This document shows positions 17,264 to 24,378 of a stretch of DNA of 64,000 nucleotides, piece after piece (the first letter of the stretch is position 1; the number at the start of each line of letters is the position of its first letter). Below the pieces are notes generated by a model. That model searched no databases and was not told the DNA's origin. It worked only from the letters and a program-made list of their open reading frames with translations. Source of the DNA: Bradyrhizobium sp. LTSP885 (lineage in GTDB: Bacteria > Pseudomonadota > Alphaproteobacteria > Rhizobiales > Xanthobacteraceae); the NCBI RefSeq assembly GCF_000938305.1, contig NZ_JYMT01000039.1, forward strand, positions 1-64,000, read 5' to 3'. The translations under genes were made by a program, and so were the position numbers.

Positions 17264-17484
17264 ATCTGTCACGGTACCTGAGAGCTTGATCCGCATCGGG
17301 CCGAGGCCCGACAACGAATTATCCCCTTCGGTGGACGTCACGGCCTACGATGTATGGCCGTGTCGCCTCTCTCCAGATCGTCCTGACGACACGGTTCTTT
17401 TGCCTGAGAGTTTCCGGGGCGGTTGCTCCGTCGGCGCCGAACTCAAAAGCACGAATGCTCTTGCTTCAGTCTCTCCCGCATCAT
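17264..17484 (-). ncRNA. Tandem glycine riboswitch
   Basis: On the minus strand two glycine aptamers follow each other. Aptamer 1 (about 17385-17484) shows GGGAGAG, GGCGCCGACGGAGCAA and AAACTCTCAGGCAAAAG; aptamer 2 (about 17264-17380) shows CTGGAGAGAGG, CCACCGAAGGGG and AAGCTCTCAGGTACCGTGACAG. These match the conserved core and P1 strands of the class. In aptamer 1 the usual GCCGAAGG reads GCCGACGG. A 66-nt linker with an inverted repeat (CCGCC/GGCGG around 17235-17257) and the ribosome-binding site leads to the DadA-like start. No U-tract follows, so control is more likely translational than by termination. Glycine riboswitches usually turn on catabolic or transport genes. Confidence 0.93.
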
Positions 17485-17579
17485 CGCGTTGGACGGCCGG
17501 ACCCTATGGTAAGCCTCAAAATTGGACAAGGCTAAATTTCGACCGGCTGTGCCAACGCGTTGTGCAGTGCAAATCGATG

Positions 17580-18710
17580 TCAGTTCAAGGTCGCCAGCAG
17601 TCCCGCCATCAGGCGGCCGCGCTCGGCGAGGCTGTCGACCTCGATATGTTCATTGAGCGTGTGCGCGTCAGCGCCGCGAACCCCGAGCCCATCGAGGGTG
17701 GGGATGCCCATCGCGCCGGTGAAGTTGCCGTCGGAGCCACCGCCGGCGCTGCCATGCGGCAGATCGAGGCCCATCTCGCTGGCGAGGCCTTTTGCCTTTT
17801 CATACAGCGCCATGGTGCCGGCATCAGGCTCCCAGACCGGGCGGGTGACGCCGCGCGTCACCTTGAACGTCACGTCGTTGGCCGTGCCCGACAGCGCCAG
17901 CATCCGCTCGACGCCACGGTCGAGATCGGCCTGGCGCTTGGCCATGCTGAGCGCTTCGCCGGTGCAGGTTGTGGCAACGCAATTGACCCATTGGCCGCCA
18001 TGGACGATGCCGACCGAGAACGTGCAATCCTCCGTGGTCATACCGTCGATCGCGACGATTTGCCGTGCCATCTCGCGAATCGCGGAGCGGCCGGACGATA
18101 GCGTCGCGCCGGCATGGCTCGGCTTGCCGGTTGCTTCAAGATTGAAGCGCGCGATCGCGTAGCGTCCGGTGACGACGCCGTTGTTCAGCCGGCCAGGCTC
18201 CGGCACCAGGACGTATTTGTTGCGCGCGGCTTCCGCCTCGATGATGTCGCGGGTCGACGGCGTGCCGACTTCCTCGTCGGGCGTAAACAGCACGGTGATC
18301 GGCAGCGGCGTCGTGAAGGACGCGCGCGCCAGTTGCCGGATCGCTTCGAGCGAGAGATAGTTGCCGCCCTTCATGTCGAAGATGCCGGGGCCGAAACATT
18401 TGTTGCCCTCGCGCCGCCATGTGAGCTTCTCGATGGTGCCGACCGGATGCACGGTGTCCAGATGTCCGGCGATCAGGATGCCGGGCTGGCCTTGCTTCGG
18501 GTGGGGAAAGCGGGCGCGGACGCAGCCGGCGAAACCTTGGCGCCCAGCGATGCGCTCAATCGTCGCGCCCATGATCGCCATCTCGCGCGCGGCGAGGCCG
18601 AGCATCCGCTCGACGGCGACCGCGTCCCAGGTCGGGCTTTCGCATTCCACCCAGCCGCGCAGGCCCTGGAGCATCGCTTCGGAATCAAAGGGAAGATTGG
18701 CTGGGTTCAT
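17580..18710 (-). CDS. M20 family metallopeptidase (glutamate carboxypeptidase-like)
   Basis: The 376-residue cytosolic hydrolase has the M20 metal sites: IAGHLDTVHPVG, GIFDMKGGNYLSL and FTPDEEVGTPSTRD, with AGGGSDGNF and the final His in ADAHTLNEHIE. It groups with M20A enzymes (glutamate carboxypeptidase and related), which release a C-terminal amino acid from a peptide or folate-like compound. The ATG at 18710 is chosen; the open frame to 18800 lacks family character. It is read toward the riboswitch and is divergent from the binding-protein gene at 18965, about 250 nt away. Confidence 0.9.
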   Translation of the reverse strand: MNPANLPFDSEAMLQGLRGWVECESPTWDAVAVERMLGLAAREMAIMGATIERIAGRQGFAGCVRARFPHPKQGQPGILIAGHLDTVHPVGTIEKLTWRREGNKCFGPGIFDMKGGNYLSLEAIRQLARASFTTPLPITVLFTPDEEVGTPSTRDIIEAEAARNKYVLVPEPGRLNNGVVTGRYAIARFNLEATGKPSHAGATLSSGRSAIREMARQIVAIDGMTTEDCTFSVGIVHGGQWVNCVATTCTGEALSMAKRQADLDRGVERMLALSGTANDVTFKVTRGVTRPVWEPDAGTMALYEKAKGLASEMGLDLPHGSAGGGSDGNFTGAMGIPTLDGLGVRGADAHTLNEHIEVDSLAERGRLMAGLLATLN

Positions 18711-18835
18711 GGATTTTCTCTCTTGGTTTGTTCGCATCGCGCGCCCTACGAAAGTCGGCGGCAGCGATTTTGTAAAGTCAAATGCGTCGTGCCGGCTCAT
18801 TCATTTGTATACGTCCGATCTCGACCAAATCCGGA

Positions 18836-18864
18836 TTGACGCGCATCATGCTTGATGCAAGTCT
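18836..18864 (+). promoter_or_regulatory. Possible sigma-70 promoter with 16-bp palindrome, before the binding protein gene
   Basis: A TTGACG hexamer (18836-18841) lies 17 nt before AAGTCT (18859-18864). The spacer holds the perfect palindrome GCATCA-TGCT-TGATGC (18843-18858), a good shape for a dimeric repressor site between the divergent M20 and binding-protein genes. The -10 match is weak, so the promoter assignment is tentative; the palindrome itself is certain. Confidence 0.4.
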
Positions 18865-18964
18865 CGATTTCACAAGCCGTAGAGCATGTTAGTCCGCCCA
18901 AATAACGAACCGCATGCATAACGAATAAGCCGGCTTTGACCAGTTTCACGTCAGGAGAGATTGA

Positions 18965-20584
18965 ATGTTCCAGAAGTCGCGTTGGAAGCAACACACGATA
19001 GCGGCCGCGTTGTCGGCGCTCGCGCTGTCGTTTGCGCCGCAGGAATTATCTTTTGTCCCGCAGGCGCTGGCCGCAGGCAAGACCATCACCGCGGTGATGC
19101 ATTCGGATCTGCGTATCATCGATCCGATCCTGACCACCGCCTACATCACGCGTGATCACGGCTACATGATCTATGACACGCTGATCGCGACCGATGCCAA
19201 CTTCAAGATCCAGCCGCAGATGGCGGACTGGAAAGTCTCCGACGACAAGCTCACCTACACCTTCACGCTGCGTGACGGCCTGAAGTGGCATGACGGCACG
19301 CCGGTCACGGCGGAGGATTGCGTCGCCTCGCTCAAGCGCTGGGCCAAGGTCGACGGCATGGGCCAGAAGCTGATGGATTTCACCGCCAGCATCGAGGCCA
19401 CCGACGCCAAGACCATCACGCTGAAGCTGAAGGAGCCCTACGGCCTGGTGCTTGATTCGATCGGCAAGCCGTCGTCGCGCGTGGCCTTCATGATGCCGAA
19501 GCGTCTTGCCGAGACGCCGCCGGACAAGCCGATCCCGGAGCAGATCGGGTCCGGCCCGTTCAAGTTCGTACAGGCCGAATTCCAGCCCGGCGTGAAGGCG
19601 GTCTATGAAAAGAACAAGGATTATGTGCCGCGCAAGGAGCCGGCGAGCTGGACCGCGGGCGGCAAGGTCGTGAAGGTCGATCGCGTCGAATGGGTCACGA
19701 TGGCCGACGCGCAGACCGCGCTGAATGCGTTGCAGTCCGGCGATATCGATTTCCTGGAGAATCCGTCGTTCGACATGTTGCCGACCCTCGAAGGCGACAA
19801 GGACCTGAAGGTCGAGACGCTGAACAAGTTCGGCTTCCAGACGCTCGGCCGCATGAACTTCCTCTATCCGCCGTTCGACAACATCAAGGTTCGCCGCGCG
19901 GCGCTGCTGGCGATCAACCAGAAGGACGTGCTCGACGCGCTGGTCGGCAATCCCAAATATTACAAGGTCTGCGTCGCCTTCTTCATCTGCGACACGCCGT
20001 TCGCGACAGATGCCGGCGGAGAGACCTTGTTGAAGGGCGGCGACATGGCCGCGGCCAAGAAGGCGCTCGCTGAGTCCGGCTACGATGGCACGCCCGTCGT
20101 CATCATGGCGCCCGGCGACGTCACCACGCTGAAGGCGCAGCCGGTCGTCGTTGCCCAGCAGCTGCGCGATGCCGGCTTCAAGGTCGACCTGCAGGCAACC
20201 GATTGGCAGACTGTCGTGAGCCGGCGCGCCAGCCAGAAGCCGCCGAAGGACGGCGGTTGGAACATGTTCTTCACCAACTGGGTGAGCGCCGACGTCTCCA
20301 ACCCGATCACCAACCTCTCGATCGGCGGCCAGGGCAAGAATGGCGGCTGGTTCGGCTGGGCGGAAGACCCCAAGATCGAAGAGCTGAAGAATACCTTCGT
20401 TCATGCGACGTCGCTCGACGAGCAGAAGAAGATCGCGACCGAAATCCAGAAGGAAGCCTACGATCAGGTGATCTATGTCCCGCTCGGCCAGTATCAGGGA
20501 CCGAGCGTTTGGCGGAAGTCGCTGACCGGCGTGCTCGATGGTCCGGCCACGCCGATCTTCTGGAATATCGACAAGTCGGAGTAA
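18965..20584 (+). CDS. Peptide ABC transporter substrate-binding protein (family 5)
   Basis: The 539-residue exported protein has a signal peptide of about 37 residues ending near QALAAGK, then the SBP_bac_5 pattern: MHSDLRIIDPI, YTFTLRDGLKWHDGTPVTAED and ALNALQSGDIDFLE. It captures a peptide or small amide in the periplasm for the DppBC/DppDF importer encoded in the neighbouring minus-strand operon, which has no binding protein of its own. AGGAGA precedes the ATG. A strong terminator follows. A close paralogue is encoded at 55391-57001. Confidence 0.93.
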   Translation: MFQKSRWKQHTIAAALSALALSFAPQELSFVPQALAAGKTITAVMHSDLRIIDPILTTAYITRDHGYMIYDTLIATDANFKIQPQMADWKVSDDKLTYTFTLRDGLKWHDGTPVTAEDCVASLKRWAKVDGMGQKLMDFTASIEATDAKTITLKLKEPYGLVLDSIGKPSSRVAFMMPKRLAETPPDKPIPEQIGSGPFKFVQAEFQPGVKAVYEKNKDYVPRKEPASWTAGGKVVKVDRVEWVTMADAQTALNALQSGDIDFLENPSFDMLPTLEGDKDLKVETLNKFGFQTLGRMNFLYPPFDNIKVRRAALLAINQKDVLDALVGNPKYYKVCVAFFICDTPFATDAGGETLLKGGDMAAAKKALAESGYDGTPVVIMAPGDVTTLKAQPVVVAQQLRDAGFKVDLQATDWQTVVSRRASQKPPKDGGWNMFFTNWVSADVSNPITNLSIGGQGKNGGWFGWAEDPKIEELKNTFVHATSLDEQKKIATEIQKEAYDQVIYVPLGQYQGPSVWRKSLTGVLDGPATPIFWNIDKSE

Positions 20585-20612
20585 GGCAGCGGCGAACCTC
20601 TGTTCTCAACGC

Positions 20613-20645
20613 GAAAATGGCCGGGCTCAGTCCCGGCCATTTTTA
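20613..20645 (+). terminator. Rho-independent terminator after the binding protein gene
   Basis: A stem of AAAATGGCCGGG with CCCGGCCATTTTT encloses a short loop (CTCAGT), and the plus-strand transcript ends in a U-run. It starts 29 nt after the stop of the binding-protein gene. Confidence 0.9.
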
Positions 20646-20697
20646 TGCATGCGTGCGAGCATTCGGCAGGTCTACCTTGCCTACAGGTCTGCCTTGC

Positions 20698-20958
20698 CTA
20701 GAAGTGTGACTTTGCCCAATTGTCATCCGTCGATCTGGCCGCGCCGTGGGTCGACAGGCTGCTGAGTTCGACGGGACCGACGCGCGCGGTGCTGATCAGG
20801 GCTAGCGTGCCGGCCGCCAGCACCAGGACAGCGTACACGACAACCGTTCCGCGGATCCATCTCCGATAGGTCGTGCGCTCCTCCGGCGTGGCATCGCGGA
20901 ATTTCTGCGCGTTCAATCCGTTGCTGCAGTGGCCTGCGTCGTCGCCGTAATCGCTCAT
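20698..20958 (-). CDS. Small single-pass membrane protein
   Basis: The 86-residue protein begins MSDYGDDAGHCSNGLNAQKF, followed by a charged RTTYRRWIRG segment and one membrane helix (TVVVYAVLVLAAGTLALIS, about residues 38-56). The C-terminal part is probably periplasmic. ATG 20958 follows a GGAGAT-like site; the longer in-frame start at 21057 would overlap the next small gene. It resembles short conserved rhizobial membrane proteins of unknown function and forms a pair with the gene just upstream. Confidence 0.6.
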   Translation of the reverse strand: MSDYGDDAGHCSNGLNAQKFRDATPEERTTYRRWIRGTVVVYAVLVLAAGTLALISTARVGPVELSSLSTHGAARSTDDNWAKSHF

Positions 20959-20993
20959 GACGATCTCCGTGCGTTGCTTGGATGGAATGAGGC

Positions 20994-21167
20994 TTACGGA
21001 AATACGATCATCGACGCGATATCGCCGGATGCAGTGCCTGGCGACATCGCCGCCCAATACAGTGCAAGCATCAAGATCATCGAGACGATCAGGTAGCCAA
21101 CCACGATCAGTGCATCGTGATCAGGCGCGTCGCTGCGCGCGATCTGGGTTCGGTCGGTCATTGCCAT
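20994..21167 (-). CDS. Very small membrane protein
   Basis: The 57-residue protein has a polar N-terminus (MAMTDRTQIARSDAPDHD) and one membrane helix (LIVVGYLIVSMILMLALYWAA). The start is ATG 21167 or the ATG two codons later. It lies 35 nt before the next small membrane protein on the same strand, and both have the same plan (polar head, single helix), suggesting a small membrane complex or two-gene operon. No function can be assigned. Confidence 0.55.
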   Translation of the reverse strand: MAMTDRTQIARSDAPDHDALIVVGYLIVSMILMLALYWAAMSPGTASGDIASMIVFP

Positions 21168-21490
21168 GGTCTCATCTCCAAGTGAAAACAGGGACTGGGA
21201 TGTGGCAGCCGCGCAATATGCGGCCGTAGCTTCCGGCGTGCTGATATTAGGATGAGAGGCCGCCGCGGCCTGTGAACCACGCCACAACCTGACAACACGA
21301 GGCGGTGATTGAGGGCCCGCGATTGGCGCGCGGGAGGACTATGCTGTCGGCATCCCTCGCGCAAACGGCTGGCATGCAACCTCGACTGGGATCGTTTGCC
21401 GCAGGTAGAGGTCGCGGGTATATTGTAAGTTCCGGGTCAGGTTTGCGCCGTAATTTAACCGCCCGCGTCCGTGCGCACCGCGACGATTCT
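21168..21490. other. Intergenic gap without a recognised gene
   Basis: This 323-nt stretch separates the divergent small-membrane-protein pair and the PilZ gene. It should hold promoters for both directions. An open frame continues in the PilZ frame from 21305 but its composition and the internal ATG with better family fit argue that it is untranslated. I see no hairpin, repeat or RNA gene. Confidence 0.5.
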
Positions 21491-21775
21491 ATGGCAGACG
21501 ACGATTTCAAGCCCGTGCCGATCGGCGTGCCTCGGCCGTCAACCGACGAGCACCGGGTGGCGCCGCGCCGTCGGGTCCTCAAGGCAGGAGCGATCGAGTT
21601 CGGCAGTGAAGCGATTCCCTGCACGGTCCGCAGCCTCTCGGCCTCGGGGGCCGCCATCGAGGTCAACTCTCCCTTGTGGTTTCCCGACCGCTTCGTCCTC
21701 GCCGTCGACGGCGAGCGGCGGCCGTGCAGGATCGTGTGGAAAAAGGAGAGGCGGCTCGGACTGACGTTCGAGTGA
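21491..21775 (+). CDS. PilZ-domain protein
   Basis: The 94-residue protein is a stand-alone PilZ domain, the c-di-GMP receptor fold. The RxxxR motif is present in HRVAPRRRVLKAG (residues 21-33) and the second signature SLSASGAAIEV sits about 20 residues later. The C-terminal WKKERRLGLTF strand is typical. I chose ATG 21491 because the family starts shortly before the RxxxR motif. It probably modulates motility or exopolysaccharide output by binding a partner when c-di-GMP rises. Whether it binds the nucleotide is untested. Confidence 0.8.
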   Translation: MADDDFKPVPIGVPRPSTDEHRVAPRRRVLKAGAIEFGSEAIPCTVRSLSASGAAIEVNSPLWFPDRFVLAVDGERRPCRIVWKKERRLGLTFE

Positions 21776-21827
21776 AGAGGTCGCTATCGCAGAGAGCTCG
21801 CCTGCGCCCGTCGGGCTTCGGCGTGGC

Positions 21828-21899
21828 AGCCTTCGCTCGCTGCGCGACGAAGGTGTCTCCAGGCTTGCCCAGCCGTAGCTCGCGAAGCGAGCGAAGGCT
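21828..21899. repeat. Inverted repeat abutting tRNA-Leu
   Basis: The arms AGCCTTCGCTCGCT (from 21828) and AGCGAGCGAAGGCT (to 21899) are inverted copies with a spacer of about 30 nt. The right arm runs into the encoded CCA end of the tRNA. It could serve as processing or termination hairpin for the tRNA transcript, or be a repeat inserted at the tRNA 3' end. Confidence 0.75.
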
Positions 21900-21985
21900 G
21901 GTGCGGGCGGTGGGACTCGAACCCACACGACGTTGCCATCGAGGGATTTTAAGTCCCTTGCGTCTACCAGTTCCGCCACGTCCGC
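21899..21985 (-). tRNA. tRNA-Leu (anticodon UAA)
   Basis: Reading the minus strand, the gene starts GCGGACGTGGCGGAACTGG, has anticodon loop ACTTAAAAT with anticodon TAA, the long variable arm of a class II tRNA (CTCGATGGCAACGTCGTG region), T-loop TTCGAGT and an encoded CCA, 87 nt in all. The acceptor stem pairs GCGGACG with CGCCCGC, leaving an A5-C68 mismatch where most homologues I recall have A-U. Confidence 0.95.
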
Positions 21986-22210
21986 ATCTCGCCAGGCGCG
22001 CCGATATCTAGCGCGTTTGGTCGTTAAGTGGAATCCTCAATATTTCGCTCGAATAATTGCGCTTTCAATGGTTTAGCGCACCGGCCCACAATATCGTTTG
22101 ATTTGTCCGCGGGGCGTGGATAAGGGCAGCGTGCCGCCGCGATCAAGCCTCAATCCGGACACCGGCGGCTGCTTTAGGCAATCTCAACACTGTCCGATTA
22201 AGAAAGCCGC

Positions 22211-22645
22211 ATGTCCGCTCGTTTTTTACGCCGCCGAAACCCGTTACGCGCGGCCCTCGGCGTTGCGCTGCTCGCATTGGCGGCGGGCGCATCAGGCTGC
22301 GCGCAGATCGGCGAGAGCGTGCCGTCGGCATTCTCCGATCCCGCCAAATACGAGCTCTACGATTGCAAGCAGATCGAGACCGAGCGCAAGAGCCTCACCA
22401 ACCGCGCCGCGGAACAGGAGGGCTTGATGGCAAAGGCCCAAACCGGCGTCGGCGGCGCCGTGGTCTCCGAACTGGCCTATCGCAACGAGCTGATTTCGAT
22501 CCGTTCCCAGCAGAAGCTCGCGGACGAAGCCTGGCGCCGCAACAAGTGCCATGAAACGCCGCCGGCCAGCGCCGCCCCGGTGCCGGCGGCCACACCCACA
22601 CCCAGCCCGAAGGACTCGCGGCAGCCGCGATCCCTGATTCACTAA
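22211..22645 (+). CDS. Probable lipoprotein or secreted protein
   Basis: The 144-residue protein has a basic, hydrophobic signal sequence (LGVALLALAAGASGC) ending in a Cys at residue 30 that fits a loose lipobox, so it may be lipid-anchored. The mature part contains YDCKQIETERKSLTNRAAEQE, a probable amphipathic or coiled-coil segment, and a Pro/Ala-rich tail. Two further Cys could form a disulfide. It recalls small rhizobial lipoproteins of unknown function. It converges with the FAD monooxygenase gene. Confidence 0.65.
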   Translation: MSARFLRRRNPLRAALGVALLALAAGASGCAQIGESVPSAFSDPAKYELYDCKQIETERKSLTNRAAEQEGLMAKAQTGVGGAVVSELAYRNELISIRSQQKLADEAWRRNKCHETPPASAAPVPAATPTPSPKDSRQPRSLIH

Positions 22646-22675
22646 AGATCGGTTGCGCTATCTGGCGCAAAGCGC

Positions 22676-23878
22676 TCACACCCGCCAGTCGTAGATCCAG
22701 TCCTGTCGCGCCAGCATGCGTTGCGGTCCGATCGCGCGGATGGCAAGATCGCGCGCGATCGCGGCCGGTCCGGTCAGGTGGTAGATGCGGCCCTGCTGCC
22801 GCGCCATGCGCTGCACCTTCAGCACGCGCGCGCGACGCATCCGCGTGTAGCGCTTCAGCGCGGCGGGAATCCCGGCAGTGTTCTCGCCGGTGCTGTCACT
22901 CAGGGCCTTTGCGAGCACGGCCGCATCCTCGATCGCCATGCCGGCGCCCTGCGCGGCAAATGGCAGCATCGCATGCGCGGCATCGCCGAGCAGCGCGACT
23001 GAGCCTGCGTTCCAGTCGCCGATATCGGGCAGGGTGAACAGCGCCCATTTGCGCCAGCCGTCGACCGCGCCGATCAGCATCCGCGCCGTCGCGGGCCAAC
23101 TCGGCGTCGCGAATGCGGCCTTGATCTCGTTGGCGTCGCCGGGCGCGCTCCAGCCCGGCCTGTTCCAGGTGCCGGGTACGATCGCGACCACGTTGATCTG
23201 GCGCCCGGCCGAGATCGGGTAGGCCACCAGATGCGCATTCGGGCCCATCCACAGCTGCACCCGCGGCGCGGTGTATTCGCGCGGCAACGCGTTGGCCTCG
23301 AGCGTGCCGCGCCAGGCGATCAGGCCGGAGAATTGCGGCTGCACGTCCGGGAACAGGTGCCCGCGCACCGACGACCAGATGCCGTCGGCGCCGATCAGCG
23401 CCACCGCCAGTTCCTGCTGCCGCGTGGTGCCGCGGCGCTGGACCACGGTGAGCCCCTTGGCGTGCTTGGCCACGTCCTCGAACTGGCAGCCGAGGCGCAG
23501 ATCGATGTCGGGATGGTCGTTGACCTCGGCCTGCAGCGCGGCCTGCAGGTCGGCGCGGTGGATCACCCAATAGGGCGCACCGGCCCGAAACGCAGCGGCC
23601 TCGCCGAGCGGCATCCGTGCGATCTCGCCGCCGGCCCGCGCGCTGATGATGTTGACGGAGTCAGGCGTCACCGCCCGCGGCGCAAGCCGCGGCTTCAGGC
23701 CGAGTTCGACCAGGATCCGGCTGGCATTGGGGGAGAGCTGGATCCCGGCGCCGGCTTCCTCGAGCCGCTCGGCCTTCTCCAGCACCACGACGCGAAAGCC
23801 TTGCGCTGCCAGCGCCAGCGACGCGGTCAGCCCTCCGATCCCGGCGCCCGCAACGACGACGGTTCGCGTCAGCGCCAC
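22676..23878 (-). CDS. FAD-dependent monooxygenase (salicylate hydroxylase-like)
   Basis: The 400-residue protein is a group A flavoprotein hydroxylase: VVVAGAGIGGLTASLALAAQG binds FAD ADP, ALIGADGIWSSVR is the DG motif for FAD/NADPH, and LLGDAAHAMLPFAAQGAG is the GD motif. It hydroxylates an aromatic ring using NAD(P)H and oxygen. The GTG start is 7 nt past the stop of the zinc-finger gene, so the two are co-transcribed. The natural substrate is unknown; no ring-cleavage genes are near. Confidence 0.88.
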   Translation of the reverse strand: MALTRTVVVAGAGIGGLTASLALAAQGFRVVVLEKAERLEEAGAGIQLSPNASRILVELGLKPRLAPRAVTPDSVNIISARAGGEIARMPLGEAAAFRAGAPYWVIHRADLQAALQAEVNDHPDIDLRLGCQFEDVAKHAKGLTVVQRRGTTRQQELAVALIGADGIWSSVRGHLFPDVQPQFSGLIAWRGTLEANALPREYTAPRVQLWMGPNAHLVAYPISAGRQINVVAIVPGTWNRPGWSAPGDANEIKAAFATPSWPATARMLIGAVDGWRKWALFTLPDIGDWNAGSVALLGDAAHAMLPFAAQGAGMAIEDAAVLAKALSDSTGENTAGIPAALKRYTRMRRARVLKVQRMARQQGRIYHLTGPAAIARDLAIRAIGPQRMLARQDWIYDWRV

Positions 23879-23885
23879 GGAGCGG

Positions 23886-24131
23886 TCAGGCGACCTTGTC
23901 TTTCAGGACGCATTCCGGCGGGCGCGCCTCGCCGGCGCCGAGGTCGGGCGCGAAGCGATAGAGCGTCGAGCAATACGGGCAGATGATTTCGTTGTCATTG
24001 CCAAGGTCGAGGAACACGTGCGGATGGTCGAACGGCGGGTTGGCGCCCACGCACATGAACTCCTGCGAGCCGATCTCGATCACCGAGACACCGGCATCGT
24101 TGTGGAAGTGCGGGACGACGTGGTCGGACAT
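23886..24131 (-). CDS. Zinc-finger domain protein (NDUFS6/CHCC type)
   Basis: The 81-residue protein has the CHCC zinc-finger pattern: HFHND near residue 8, the Cys in EFMCVGANPPFDHPHV and ICPYCSTLYRF (residues 50-60). Bacterial members related to the complex I subunit NDUFS6 are common in alphaproteobacteria. ATG 24131 follows AAGGTGAGA. It is the first gene of a two-gene unit with the flavin monooxygenase. Function in this organism is inferred only from the family. Confidence 0.8.
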   Translation of the reverse strand: MSDHVVPHFHNDAGVSVIEIGSQEFMCVGANPPFDHPHVFLDLGNDNEIICPYCSTLYRFAPDLGAGEARPPECVLKDKVA

Positions 24132-24378
24132 ATTCTCACCTTGGATGGCAACGACGGGCGGACGCATTCAGCAGCGCGGCATCGCGAAATGCCGCGCACC
24201 ATACTGGCGGGAACCATTGATTCCAAGTAGCCCCGACCGCGCATTTGCTCATGCAAATTCGACACAATGTTGTCGTCCCAGAGAAGCCCTCCTTTGGTCG
24301 CAGCCGTTGTGTCTCAAAAACGGCACACTATTTCCAAGGTGAAATTAAAAGGGCGAATTAGACTGGAGTTTTCGCGGA

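Noticed and set aside
17400..17460. Transcription terminator in the riboswitch region
   Set aside because: The conserved motifs fit an aptamer; there is no U-tract after any stem.
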